Origin: Piezodorus guildinii
Lineage: Eukaryota; Arthropoda; Insecta; Hemiptera; Pentatomidae
DNA length: 64,000 nt
Direction: 5' to 3'
Assembly (NCBI GenBank): GCA_023052935.1
Contig: CM041298.1
Location: forward strand, 65,311,838-65,375,837
Part shown: positions 1-11,748 of the stretch, one piece after another
How positions within the stretch are numbered: position 1 is the stretch's first letter
How the letters are laid out: every line of letters begins with the position of its first letter
The notes under the pieces: generated by a model
Told to the model about the DNA's origin: nothing
The model's input: only the letters and a program-made list of their open reading frames with translations
Databases searched by the model: none
Position numbers and translations under genes: made by a program

Positions 1-59
1 GTTGATTTGAAAGTTCCTTGGTAACAACCGAAGATTTTTACAACCGAGGTAAGTGAAAG
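1..59 (-). mobile_element. Family H, left-end fragment
   Basis: The sequence reads into GGTAAGTGAAAGTC followed by TTGTGTTGCGCGCA, which is the reverse complement of the H left end. The TCTGG terminus has been replaced by a TA microsatellite. The rest of the copy lies outside the window. Confidence 0.6.
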
Positions 60-75
60 TCTTGTGTTGCGCGCA

Positions 76-135
<60 letters not shown>
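76..135. repeat. (TA)n microsatellite
   Basis: About 60 bases of almost pure TA dinucleotide, directly abutting the H left end. Confidence 0.95.
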
Positions 136-139
<4 letters not shown>

Positions 140-870
140 ATAAAATGTACACATAGACATACAAAGAAAGATATATTATCAATATATTTGTCAGTACAGT
201 GGGCAGATGCCAATGTTTCCTCCCTTAAGAAAAGAGAGAAAAAATAAATAAACCATTTGTCCGGACGAACTGAAGAAAAACAAAATACTTCTGCATTCTG
301 TCTGGTCCCCGGCCAATAGAAGCAGTTTAAGAAGTATCCTGAAATTGGGAAAAGTTGGTATAGGACGAGTGTATATCGTCGGACTTTTAGAATTACAGCG
401 GGAGTTGAATGGTCTAGGTCCGGGCCAAGGGATTAGTACAGGAGCATAAAGTTGAGGGGGTGGGAGGGCAATAAAGAACTTGAGACCACTATCTAGATTA
501 TTTCCCCTTCTACCCCACTATCTCCATCCAGTATTCCTGGAAACTTCCAGCTAAAATTTATGGGCCGTATAGTAAAACTTAAATTGTCTCTTGACTTGTA
601 AAGGCTCTGTTCGAAAATGTATGAGAACTGAATTGGATACAATTCGCTAATTATAACATTTTAACAAAAAGCTGAAAGGCTAAAAACAAAAATTTCAGTC
701 ATTGCTCCTTCCTCCTAGTGGATCCTGCTCTTTATAAAATAAATAAATTAAGTTACGCTTATTTCTTATAAAATATTCAATTTATTTTCTGTTTTACAAT
801 TTATTGCTTATTATATTTTTAATTAAAAAATTATCATGAAAGATTTTTAGGAAAATAGTTTTTTACCTTA
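136..870. other. Unique sequence, no gene seen
   Basis: AT-rich sequence with a slightly more GC-rich stretch at about 300-540. No ORF of note and no match to other repeats in the window. It is the pre-insertion flank of the LINE-A element that follows. Confidence 0.6.
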
Positions 871-880
871 AGTCTGACGC

Positions 881-1492
881 ATAAAAAGTGTCATGGCCGA
901 TTGTAAAGTTTACTATGTGTGTCGCTCTGCCTTTCTCACTGTATAACTTACGTGTATGGAGTTAACCAGCAGTCAGCCTTTACAAAAAGTTTCTTATGTT
1001 GAACACTTTTACTCTACAACTATAAACATTGAGGTTAGTGCTCTTATTTTAATAGCCAGCTCACTGAGCAGTGTCACTTGGGCTAACTGACGTGGCAGTT
1101 AATCCCTACGGACTCTTATCAGCCGGCACTCCAGGTTCACGGTCGCGGCACTAGGAATCTGCCTGCCATCGTCCTGAGTTCGTATCCCGGACTAACCAAG
1201 AAATCTTTTTTTTTTCTTTGAATATTTTTTTTAAATTTCTTTAAAATGTTTTTTTTATTATTTGTAAATAGTTATGTATATAATTTAATTTTTAAGGAGT
1301 TAATTAATTTTTTTACTAATATTTAGAGGATATATTTTTTTTTCTTTCTTTCATAGATTTTTTTTTTTTTTTTTTAATTTATTATAATCATATATACTAT
1401 ATATATATATATATATATTTTTTTTTGTTATGGTAATAATTTAATTAGGAAATTTTTCTTTTCTCGTATTTTCTTGTTTATATATAAACATT
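881..1492 (+). promoter_or_regulatory. LINE-A 5' UTR / probable internal promoter
   Basis: The 612 bases between the upstream target duplication and the ORF1 ATG. The first half has mixed composition with a GC-richer block near 1080-1195. The second half is made of T-runs and a TA stretch. Jockey elements carry an internal Pol II promoter in this position; that role is inferred, and no specific initiator was identified with confidence. Confidence 0.5.
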
Positions 1493-3155
1493 ATGTCTGA
1501 CGCGAATTCAGTGATGGACACAGACAATGAAACTCCGTTCACTGAGATTAGCGAAACCGATTCGCAGTACCTGACTAGAAGGACGCGCCAAAAACGTCAT
1601 AGGAACGCCCAGCCAAATTCTGGTAGTAACTCACCGAATAAAAAAAAAAATAAAAAAGCCAAAGCTAAACAAACTTGCCCTCCAGAAAACCGAAGTACAC
1701 CTTCAGCCAACACTCAACCAACCAAAACTGCCTCAACATCCGCACTTCCTAGCAACAACATTGCAGCCATCAATAATACGCCAACAACATCCTCTACACC
1801 CCGTGAATTCAATGAACCTGAGCCACCACCAGTATATGTCAACAACATTCAAAATTTTTATAAGTTTGGTCAAGAAATATCTGCTCTTATTGGACAAACT
1901 AATTTCAAATGCTTCGCGAGCCTAAAAGATGTGAAAATCAACACAACTACTAAGAGAATTATAAAATACTAGTAAATCATTTGAAAGAGAAAAAATACGA
2001 ATTTCATTGCTATCAGCTGAAAGAAGAGAAACCATTTCGTGTAGTTTTAAGAGGTCTTCACAGCACCACCCCCACAGAGGCCATCAAGAAGGACATAGAA
2101 GAACTAGGGTTCAGTGTGCGACACGTCTCTTGTATCATCCATCACACAGAAAAATTTCCTTTACCCCTATTCTTTGTAGACCTCGAGCCTGCTACCATAA
2201 ATTCTGAAATATTTAAATTAACAGGCTAGTTTATTCCTGTATAAAATTCGAAGAGCCAAGGCAGAAAGATGAGGTAGTACAGTGCACAAACTGTCAAAAT
2301 CTTGGACATACGAAAGGCTACTGTCATCATCCAGCCAGATGTGTTAAATGTGCAGGCCCACATGCTTCTAGCACCTGTTTAAAGCCTCGGGACACCCCAG
2401 CAAAATGCGCACTGTGCAGTGAAGGTCATCCTGCTAGTTATAAAGGCTGCATAGTTTACAAAAACATGCTGAAACAAAAAAACCTAAACATAGCCTCCAG
2501 AACCCTACAGCAGACCTCAAGCGCTACTAGTGAAGCACCCGGCCCTTCAACCAAGACTACGCCGATCGTCAATCGAGCTCCAGGAGTCACCGCATACCAA
2601 CAACCATCGAGTTCTAACAAATCCACCTATTGTGTAGCCACCAAACCTCAGCCCCGACCTCAGTCGCCTCAAACCTCCACATCACAGCCTCAAACATCCC
2701 ATCCTCAACCCCAGATTCCCTATTACCAGCCACAGACCTTAAAATCACAGCCCCAGAGAACTCATCCTAAACCTCTAAATTCCCATCCTCAGACGAAAAT
2801 GCCAATAAGTGATCCTAAATCTGCTTCTCTGAGGGTAAAGTTACCACCACTAATCCCTTCACAGACCAATCCCAAACATCCACCTTCATTAATGCCCACA
2901 GTTCAAGACAATCTCTCATTAGAAGCTCCTATATTATATGCTGAACCTCATCAACTCCCTCAGAGAAAAATCCCAACCACTCCGAAAGAGTTTAATCCTT
3001 TATCCCTCGACACCCCTGCCTATTCCTATCAACCTCCAACTGATATCACATCAATTCTTTCATCCTTCCTTCTTGACCTCCAAAACACCATCAAACCACT
3101 CATCAATCTCCTTACAAGTCTCCTATCACAGATCCCGCTTAATATCCCAAGATGA
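1493..3155 (+). pseudogene. LINE-A ORF1, gag-like nucleic-acid-binding protein, frameshifted
   Basis: In intact relatives this protein coats the element RNA. Three reading frames are needed. The first (1493-1972) gives a basic, low-complexity N-terminus with a Lys-rich patch, then the start of the gag core, ending early at a stop near 1972. The second (1981-2229) carries the core segment with YQLKEEKPFRVVLRGL and PLPLFFVDLEP, typical of Jockey gag. The third (from about 2229 to 3155) holds three zinc knuckles: CX2CX4HX4C at about 2283-2324, CX2CX3HX4C, and CX2CX3HX6C ending near 2450. A long Pro/Gln/Ser-rich tail follows. The stop codon overlaps the ORF2 start as ATGA at 3152-3155. Confidence 0.88.
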
Positions 3156-5855
3156 ACAAACAGACCCTAGCTATTCTACTATGGAATTCCAATGGTCTGA
3201 ATAATCACAGAAACGAACTTGACATCTTTCTTCACGACAATCACATTGACATTGCCCTGATTACTGAAACTCATTTCACAACTCATTCTCACTTTTACAT
3301 ACGGGACTACATCACTTACAGATCAAATCATCCAGATAACACATCCCGTGCAGGCTCATGTATCCTTATTCACAAATCCTTACCCCACTCCCTGATTCCC
3401 TCTACTCCAACTGACACCATTCAGTCAACCTCTATCACCTTATCCTGCCACCCCTTTACCACAACGATCTCAGCTGTATACTGCCCTCCTGGTAATTCCC
3501 TATCCTATAATCACCTAGATACCTTATTCAGATCCTTTGGTCCGCGCTTCATTGCTGGTGGTGACTACAACGCCAAAGACCAACGGTGGGGATGTCGAAC
3601 ATCCAATACTCGTGGCAGGATTCTTTCCCAGGTCACACATTCCAATAGCTATTCCGTCCTATCACCATCAGACCCTACTTATTGGCCAACATCCCTTAAA
3701 AAACGCCCCGATATACTCGATATATTCGTTACATCCCAAATACCTACAACCCAATCCACGATAAAAACCTTAGATGACCTCTCCTCAGATCACAGTCCAG
3801 TTCTGCTTCTCATGCACTCCTATCCTCTTCCCAAACCTTCTTTTCCTTCACTGATTACTGGACATGTTAACTGGGACAATTTTCGGGTTGACATGGAAAG
3901 CAAACTTGACTTGACAATTCCATTAAAAACCAAACAACACATTGACTCAGCCATTGAACATCTCACAAAAACAATTGAGACAGTTATCCATGACAATACA
4001 TCACACCCTACAAACAAAAACACTCAAGACCTTAACAATAATCTTGCCACGACATATCCGAACACTTCTAAAAGAAAAACGACTAGCAAGGACTAAGTGG
4101 CATAAAACTAGGTACCCATCTGACAAAGCTCGTCACACCCAACTTACTAACAAATTAAAAAAAGAAATAAGAAAATTTAAAGTACAGACTTTACAGAAAT
4201 TTACAGAAAACCTCAACATCTCTGATAAATCCTTATGGATAACAACCAAAAAACTCCTTAAATTTAAATCCTTTAATCACCCACTCCTCACTGAATCCAA
4301 TAACTGGTCCCGATCAGATCAAGAAAAGTCACAAGTATTTGGTAAACACCTCTTCAATATTTTTAACCCTCATCCAGATATCCTAAATCCAACCCACATT
4401 GAACATGTTGAGGCAGAACTAACTATCCCCCTCCCAATGTCCCTTCCTCCTAAAGCCTTTCATCCATCTGAAGTCATAAACATAATTAAAAAATTACCCT
4501 CTCAAAAAACCCCAGGCCATGATCTTATCACACCTCACATCCTTAAACAACTTCCTCGCAAAGCCGTACTTTTCCTTACCTATATATACAATGCAACTCT
4601 CAGATCCACGTATTTTCCTACTTCTTGGAAACTTTCAATAATAAAAATGATACAAAAACCCAATAAGCCTCCTGAACATCCGTTTTCCTATCGTCCTATC
4701 TCTCTTTTGCCCATTATGGGCAAAATCCTAGAAAAACTCCTCCTAAAACGATTTTATCCTATCCTAGAAAAGAATCACGTTATCCCTGACCACCAGTTTG
4801 GATTTCGAACATCCCATTCTACAATACAGCAATGTCACCGCGTGGTGGATGTAGTGTCCTCTACATTGGAGCGCGGAATGTACTGCACTGGAGCCTTTCT
4901 TGATGTAGAACAAGCATTTGATCGAGTCTGGCACCAGGGACTGCTTTACAAACTCCGTCAATTCCTCACCCCTACATATTTCCTATTAATGCGTTCCTAC
5001 CTTACTGGCAGAACCTTTCAGGTTAACCATAACTTTTCCTACTCATCCATATTTTCCCAATCTGCTGGAGTGCCTCAAGGTAGTATCTTAGGTCCTATCC
5101 TCTATTCCCTTTATACAGCTGACATTCCACTCCATCCTCATACTGTCCCCAATACTTATGCTGACGACACGTGTGTCTTATCTGTCCATAATGATCCAAC
5201 TACTGCATCCCAAACCCTTCAGTCCCACATCACAGCCATTGAAGAATGGTGTCTAAATTGGAGGATTAAAATAAACCCTAACAAATCCCACCAAATCACC
5301 TTTACCCTTCGTCGCAAACCGATGAGTTCCTGCCCCCCAGTATCTTTTAATAACATTACCCTTACTCCTGTTGAGCAAATCCGATACCTGGGTCTCCATC
5401 TTGACAAGCGCCTTACTTGGAATCCTCACACCAGACTGAAACGACAAGAAACTGCTCGAAGATATCGATTACTACAACACTTACTAGACAAACGTTCAAA
5501 ACTTCCAGTATATTACAAAAGACTCATTTACACCACTATTATCAGACCTATTTGGACGTATGGAATCGAGCTTTGGGGCTCTACGAAACCATCTAATTCC
5601 TCCCGCATCCAGTCCTTACAATCCAAAATCCTTCGAAAAATCCTGAATGCTCCTTATTTTGTTACAAATCAACTCATTCATAATGACCTTAACATCCCAT
5701 TTGTTGCAGACATAGCCCGTGATAGATACTCCTCTTTTCATTCTAAACTCCCTGCCCATACAAATCCACTTGTCCGTAATTTATCTTCCTTAGATATCCC
5801 AGATAATCCTCCAAGGCGACTGAAAAGAAGGTGGCCTCGGGACCTACTGAGTTAA
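3152..5855 (+). pseudogene. LINE-A ORF2, endonuclease-reverse transcriptase, one frameshift
   Basis: This polyprotein nicks the target and copies the element RNA into it. The first frame (3152-4096) is an apurinic-type endonuclease with its key motifs visible: WNSNGL, ITETH, GGDYNAK, and SSDHSPV near 3783. The second frame (open from 3942, used from about 4040 to 5855) is the reverse transcriptase: FGFR near 4798, AFLDVEQAFDRVWH near 4895-4935, GVPQGSILGP near 5070-5100, and the catalytic YADD at 5157-5168. A C-terminal thumb-like region with YLGLHLDKRLTW follows. The frame changes by one base at about 4020-4050, between the two domains, so each domain is intact but they are no longer joined. 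There is no RNase H domain, as expected for Jockey. Confidence 0.93.
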
Positions 5856-5997
5856 AATAGTTAGTGAAGTGCTACCACTGGGTTGTTCTTTCTCAAGACA
5901 TTTTCATGACATTTTTTTTTCATTCCTCATATTTACTTATTGTGTTGTTTAATACAGTTGTAAATTACAATAAATAAATAAAAAAAAAAAAAAAAAA
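5856..5997 (+). other. LINE-A 3' UTR and poly(A) tail
   Basis: A short 3' UTR containing GTGAAGTGCTACCACTGGG, a block found in all other LINE-A 3' ends here. It ends in AATAAATAAATAA repeats that run into about 18 A residues. The following base begins the target duplication. Confidence 0.85.
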
Positions 5998-6007
5998 AGT
6001 CTGACGC

Positions 6008-6474
6008 GATACTATTAAAAAAATACCTTTCTTTCAAACAAAATTGGTATAATTTTAATTTCACTTCATATACTTGTAATCATTTACATAGATAAACCTT
6101 TATAATAAAAAAAAAAATAAGTGTATTTGTACGGTTGAAGGTGTTATAATCTAAATATGGAATATAATAATCGATAGGGATTCAAATTTCCTATTAAAAA
6201 TATGGAAAATAAATAAGATAAGAAATAAAAAAGATTCAAGATAAAAAATAAAAAAATATATCATTGAGATCGAGATATTTTGTTTGCAAATAACATACAA
6301 TTTTTTTTCCAGCAATGTGTGCATGCAATGGCGTAATAGTCATGAAACACACTTTGGATATTCTCTCTCTCCCCTCTCTCTCTCTCTCTCTCTTCTAATA
6401 TATATATATATATAAAAATATATATATATATTAATAATTATATATATCTATATATAATTATATATTGGTATGTA
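6008..6474. other. AT-rich spacer with CT and TA microsatellites
   Basis: No gene. A (CT)n tract lies at about 6361-6393 and TA-rich repeats at about 6396-6465, next to the H copy that follows. Confidence 0.7.
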
Positions 6475-6916
6475 CAAAATTAAAGGTAGTTTAGAGAAAG
6501 AAAATTTAAAATATCGGCATTTAAGCCCTGTCAGACTATTTCAATCAAAATTATTAAATATTAAAGCCTGTTAAATTTTACATCGATATAGCGAGATCGT
6601 TAGAGCTGTTTTTGGGACAATCGTAAAAAGGTGCAAAATGCATGGCATAAAATTGCTCTTCTGTTATGCCGATTTTGATGAAAATGTTGCTGTAACATCT
6701 CGATCGTATAATTGTCTTAAATATGAAATTTCAGTTTCAAAGGATTTTTCGTTTTCGCCCGGGAATTACCAAACACACAGAACTTTTTGCGGGACTTAGT
6801 CATTTGGACACAGGGGACCCTAAAACGTGCATTTCCGTTGAAAACTGGAATTCGAAAATTTTCACGATCGTACTACTTTCCCTTACTATATATTTTATAC
6901 ATAGGTAATTGAAAGT
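6475..6916 (+). mobile_element. Family H, right half
   Basis: The copy starts in the middle of the consensus (AAATTAAAGGTAGTTTAGAG) and runs to a degenerate right end, GGTAATTGAAAGT plus an A-run. The (CA)n tract is reduced to ACACACAG near 6772. The terminal palindrome is the older variant TATATATTTTATACATAGG rather than the perfect one. Left half missing. Confidence 0.8.
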
Positions 6917-7436
6917 AAAAAGGACACTTTTTAATGACGCAAACTCTCTTCCCGAGGGTAAGAATCGGGTAAGAGACCGCAAGAATCGGTCCCAAAAAGC
7001 ATAAATCTAACGGCCCATATTGTTTTATTGTCGAACTATAAAGGATATAAAAAAAAAAATTGTGAGGGAGGGTGGATTACACACGACAACGATAAAATTT
7101 GAATAGTGTTTACGTCGGTTTTTGCATAGATAAAGAGTAACCACAGAAGTTGAAAGTGAATCACAGTTTAGGAGCCCAGACAAATGAAAATAAACCAGAC
7201 CGCGTAAGACCCATTCATTAGATTATATTTAGCCCCTGTTCTAAGGGGGCCCCCACCGTCCTCTCTCCCCGCTCTCGAAGGATCACATTAGCCTCTAATC
7301 TCTCTAATTGATCTTCCAACACCTCCTTTCATAGATTAATCCTGTTTGATAGATTACTATGTAGACCAATTAGAGTCCGAGTTGTTATAACTACTGACAG
7401 CTTGACTTCTCTCACACTATCAAATATTATACTTTC
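6917..7436. other. Unique sequence, no gene seen
   Basis: Includes a GC-richer block at about 7215-7275 with runs of G and C. No long ORF and no repeat match within the window. Confidence 0.5.
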
Positions 7437-7567
7437 ATTACCTGTGTATGGAAAATAGAATATTGCGACCATGAAAGGATAAAATTCGAGTTTTCACCAA
7501 AAATAAACTTTCAGGAGTCCAAATAACCAAGTCCCGCTGAAAAGGTATGTATGTTATTGGGATGAAC
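7437..7567 (-). mobile_element. Family H, right-end scrap
   Basis: Matches the right-end portion of H in reverse: ATATTGCGACCATGAAAGG, TTTTCACCAAAAATAAAC, CAAATAACCAAGTCCCGC. It is degenerate and lacks the outermost palindrome. Confidence 0.7.
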
Positions 7568-7868
7568 AAAAAAAAATCTGGTGAGCGCATCACACAACTT
7601 TCACTTACCTCCGTAATTTATATCAATTTAAGAATTTTTAAGCAAATTTAGAAACGAAATGAATTGTTAAAGAATTATTTACATTGCATTTTAATAGAAA
7701 CATGTGTTTTATCAAAAAATCTATTATATTATTATCTACGACAATCAATTTGTTTTATCTATTCATCACTCTCCGTTAACATTTACAATAGTACGTATCA
7801 GATAATATTTATTCTAAAATCATTAGCTTTCCAACGGTATGTTATACATGTATATTGCTTTAAAACAT

Positions 7869-8525
7869 ACTCCTGCCCCCCAGGTCTTTTACGATAATAT
7901 TCCAATACCAGTTTCAGACACAGTACGTTATTTAGGACTTTACCTTGACAAACCACTAACATGGGCATACCACCTCAAACGAAAAAGAAAAGAACTAAAT
8001 CAACGATATGGACTTCTTTCAAGATTACTAGACAAACGTTCAAAATTATCATTGACGAACAAATTAACTATTTATAAAGTACTAATAAAACCCATTGGAC
8101 TTATGGCATTAAGTTATGGGGAACAGCAAAAAAGTCAAACATCAAAATTATTCAATCATTTCAATCAAAATTACTTATATTATGAATGCCCCTTTTTACG
8201 TATCTAACGAGACACTACATACTGACCTAGACATTCCATTCGTCATTGCAACTGCCACTGATCGCTACAATAAATTTCTCGACAGACTGACCCTAAATTC
8301 AAACCCGCTGACTCGAAACCTATCAACTGCCACAAGCCCATATAATCCGCCCAGAAGACTATCGAGGCGTTGGCGAAGAGACCTGAAATATTGAAAGTTA
8401 TTAGTTTTTTTTTTATCTATCTCATGTAGTTTGTTAAATCTTTTGTTAGCATATTTGCTTATTGCATAAAAAGCAGATAGCAAATGCAATTGTAATGGCA
8501 AAAACTTCTATGAATAAATAAATAA
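7869..8525 (+). pseudogene. LINE-A subfamily fragment (reverse transcriptase C-terminus)
   Basis: A 5'-truncated LINE inserted in an H copy. It begins in the sequence coding for CPPQVFYDN and continues with VRYLGLYLDKPLTW, KRSKLSLTNKLTIYK and, after a frame change at about 8110-8190, NPPRRLSRRWRRDLK. It resembles the 21.7-23.8 kb copy more than the 0.9-6 kb one. It ends in AATAAATAAATAAA without a long poly(A). No clear target duplication was found. Confidence 0.85.
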
Positions 8526-9102
8526 AGTTCATAAAATAAAAATTGCATTAAACAAATATTTTGCAGTTTTCTCCTTTAGTTTAATATCCGTTCAACTTAT
8601 ATATTTACCTGTTTTTTATCAAAGATAACAAGATGATATGCTTATTTTTTATATAAACTACAAAATTAAAGTTACTTTGGACGAAAAAAGTTTAAAACAT
8701 CGGCCTTTAAGTCGAGTCACAATATTTGAATCAGGATGGAACCTAGATGATTTTGAAGCCCATTATATTTTGCATCAATACAGCGAGTTTAATCGAAATT
8801 GTAGAGTCCTTCGAGAAAATCACTAAAAGGCGTAAAATGCATAGTTTAAAGTTACTCTTCTGGTTAGCTGATTTTGATGAAAAAGTTGTTGTAACATGTT
8901 GGCCGCATAGTTGCCTAAAATATGAAATTTCAGTTTTGAACAACTTTTCATTTTCGTGCTAGACTTACCACAAACACACACGAACACGGACACACAGATC
9001 TTTTTTCGGGATTTAATTATTTGGACTCAGGGGACCCTGGAATGTTTATTTCCGTTAAAACTGGAATTCGGATTTTCATGGTCGCAATACTTTCCCTTAC
9101 TA

Positions 9103-10650
9103 CACTGCCGGACAAAATTAAAGGATCACTTCAATATTTTGAAATTACTGTACTGTATAGGGTATTTTTGAAAATATTCTTTTTTCTTTGGAACTCACAC
9201 TTTATTATAAGGGAAATAAAAAATTCTTTTCTAGAAATTTTTAATAGGAAAACAAATCAAAAAATAAAAATGTCCTACAGTCTCAAAATTAAAAAGTAAA
9301 TCTTTGAAATGAAATGAAATAACAAAACTGAATAAAAAGAAAGAATTCGAGGATAACTATCAATAATTGGTATTCCCACCTCTAGCTCTGATAATTGCTT
9401 CCATTCTCCTGCCCATTCCAGCGACCAAGGGCTCTTACATGTTGTTCTGGGATGTTGTTCCACTCTTCCACTAACATTTCCCTTAAATCTGCCAAATTTT
9501 GTGGGTCTCGGGCGCTGAAACGTCTTCCAAGCATGTCCCATACATGCTCTATTGGGTTCATATCTGGACTTCTGTGTGGCCAAACCATAACGTCAATTTC
9601 TTCTTGTCTGAGGAAATTTTGCACTGATCGAGCAACGTGAGGTCGGGCATTATCGTGCATAAAAATAAAGTTACCTGCGATATTTCTGGCGAAAGAATTA
9701 CATTTACATTTCAGCAGTTATAGAGCCACGGTTCACAAGAACCAACTCTGTACGGGAGTTTAAATTTATGCCCCCCCATACCATCACTAACCCACCACAA
9801 ACACAACCCTTGGAGAAAAAGTGCATGGAGCATACCTCTCTCCCCGCCTTCATACCTTTTCCCGTCCATCTGAGATCGGAGACAGAATCTTGACTCATCG
9901 CTGAATAATACGAGGCTCCAATCTTCCTGAGTCCAGTTTAGGTACTCCCGAGCAAACCTCAAACGCTCAACCCGGTTTCCCTGGAGAGAAGAGGTCCAGT
10001 GGCTGAAGGATGGGAGGTCAATCTATAATCGTTGAGTCGTCTTCTCACGGTTCGCTCTGAAATTTGCACATTCCTGAACCTCTGGAGGAGATCACGCAGA
10101 CTGTTACCAGTTGATCGGCGATCCCGTAGAGCATGCAGTTGCAAAAATCTCTCGTCACGGTGGGCAGTTGACCTCGGACGGCCTTGTCCGACTCTTCTTG
10201 TATGCCCTCCAGTTTGACGGTGCCTATTAAGCACCCTGGACACTACGGATTGTGACCACTGGAGCCGTTGCGCAATATGCCTTTGAGAAAACCCTTTTTC
10301 ACTCAAAGCAACAGCACGAATTGATTCTTCTTCTGCCAATGCTCTTCTGTTGGCCATCACAACGTTCTTACTAAACTCACAAGTAAAAACTAAAGTCTCT
10401 TAAATATTAGAAAATCTTCAATAAGATGAATCTTTCCTAACAACTAACCATTTACTGATAGGAAGAAAGAAAAGAAGAGGATTAACTTGCCCTTTTCTCC
10501 ATAAACGGGTGGGAATATAAACAGGTAGAGGATTAACTTGATAAGATACAACACAAAGTCCAGTCTGGGACAAAGGAATTCCTATTTTTATCTCTAATGT
10601 AATAATGATATAAATATTTGTAAGTGATCCTTTAATTTTGTCCGGCAGTG
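9103..10650 (-). mobile_element. Tc1-like DNA transposon, 1548 bp, intact ends
   Basis: Perfect 29-bp terminal inverted repeats at 9103-9131 and 10622-10650 begin CACTGCCGGACAAAATTAAA. TA dinucleotides flank the element at 9101-9102 and 10651-10652, as Tc1/mariner insertion requires. It sits in the right-end palindrome of an H copy. The transposase lies on the minus strand and is frameshifted, so mobilisation would need an enzyme from another copy. The perfect repeats suggest a recent insertion. Confidence 0.96.
9382..10360 (-). pseudogene. Tc1 transposase, frameshifted
   Basis: A cut-and-paste transposase of the DD34E class. The N-terminal part (10360-9959) is a paired-type helix-turn-helix DNA-binding region with FSQRHIAQRLQWSQSVVSRV and a GRPRS linker. 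A second frame (9962-9711) gives WSLVLFSDESRF with the first catalytic Asp. A third (9660-9382) gives HDNARPH with the second Asp and SPDMNPIEHVWD with the Glu, 34 residues after that Asp. All catalytic residues remain, but at least two frame changes separate them, near 9960 and 9660-9710. Confidence 0.93.
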
Positions 10651-10714
10651 TATATTTCATACCTAGGTAAGTGAAAGTAAAAATTGGACACTTCATTTGT
10701 TAAGAAGAATAAAA

Positions 10715-11662
10715 AAAAAAACTTTATTCTGGGACTAAGTCCCCAAAGAATAATATGAAATTTAACATAGTACAATATTGACATCTGGCCAAGATAGAAA
10801 ATTAATGAGAAGAAAATAGAAAAAAAAATTAACATAAGTGAAAATAAAATAAATAAATAGAAATAATGATAAGAAAAATATACATTTGGTGACAATATAA
10901 TTAACTAACATATGACACTTTTGATAAAACTAAAAGAAAATTCACAAAAAAAACAACAACAATAAATGTACAGTTAATTCAACTTACTTAAACACTTGTA
11001 AAAAACTGAAAGTATTGACTATCATCTAACAGTACAATTATTATTGTCAGCTAGCGTCATTATGGGAAGTGATACTGGAACAAAAGGTATTTAAAAGTGG
11101 AAAGAGAGGTTGCTTGACGGATATTCGTTGGTAGAGAATTCCAAAAACTGGTGGAGTGGGATAGAATGGAACGTCCATATGTTTTAGTTCTGTGGGAAAG
11201 GATATGAAGGTCGGAATGTCTTGATCTAGTTTCTTGTGAATGGACTGATGGTTTGAACTGCAGAAGATCGTATATATAGGGGAGTTGATGGTTTGGTTAA
11301 GGAATGTTCCGAGGACTGTTAGGATAGATTGCCTACGGGTTTGAGAGAAAAGCCACTTTAACTCGTCGTAAAGATGAGAAACGTGAGACTGCCTCGAGGT
11401 GCCAAAGACAAATCTTAAAAAAAAGTTCATGATATACTTTGCTCGTTTCTCTAGTATCGTCGAGAGGCCACCGTATACCATACATCCGTAGTCAAAGTGG
11501 GGGAAATTCAGTGAGGAAGCGAGGAGCTTACGAGTGGACTGTGGAAGAAGATGGCGGGAACGATTTACTAACTTGAGAGTATTTATTGACCGTCAGGAAA
11601 TTTGGGTTATGTGTTGTTCCCAAGATAGGGTTTGGTCAATGAAAATACCCAAATTTGTTACA
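10715..11662 (-). pseudogene. LINE-B copy 1, RT C-terminus plus 3' end
   Basis: A 5'-truncated LINE read on the minus strand. It starts at LGIFIDQTLSWEQHI (RT region after the catalytic core) and continues with MVYGGLSTILEKRAKYIMNF and HVSHLYDELKWL. The best frame is open from 11481 to 11047. The 3' end has the hairpin GGGAC-TTA-GTCCC, then AGAATAAAG and a T-run. The clade is uncertain: CR1/Jockey superfamily. Confidence 0.82.
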
Positions 11663-11748
11663 CAGGTAAGTGATAATATAAATAACAAAAGAAATATAAA
11701 CATGCTAAAATATAATAATGCATTAAGTAGGATAGTTGGATCCCGTAC

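Larger units (their letters stand above)
881..5997 (+). mobile_element. Full-length LINE-A (Jockey-like LINE) with target duplication
   Basis: A 5.1-kb non-LTR retrotransposon. The decamer AGTCTGACGC occurs at 871-880 and again at 5998-6007, immediately after the poly(A) tract, so both boundaries are set by a target-site duplication. The order is 5' UTR, ORF1 (gag-like with three zinc knuckles), ORF2 (endonuclease plus reverse transcriptase), short 3' UTR, AATAAA-type repeats and poly(A). This layout is that of the Jockey clade. ORF1 has two frame changes and ORF2 one, so this copy should be inactive, though the damage is small and the insertion is probably fairly recent. It is the reference for about nine other 5'-truncated LINE-A pieces in the window. 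Confidence 0.93.
7577..10678 (+). mobile_element. Family H, complete copy split by two later insertions
   Basis: The left terminus TCTGGTGAGCGC follows an A-run, and the right terminus is GGTAAGTGAAAGT followed by an A-run. Removing the LINE-A fragment (about 7869-8525) and the Tc1 element (9103-10650) leaves a normal-length H copy. H sequence resumes at AAATTGCATTAAAC after the LINE and at TATTTCATACCTAGG after Tc1. This copy is therefore older than both. Confidence 0.88.

Noticed and set aside
1080..1200. A tRNA-like B box (GAGTTCGTATCCC) in the LINE-A 5' UTR
   Set aside because: No matching A box at the right distance, and the segment lies within a Pol II-type LINE leader.
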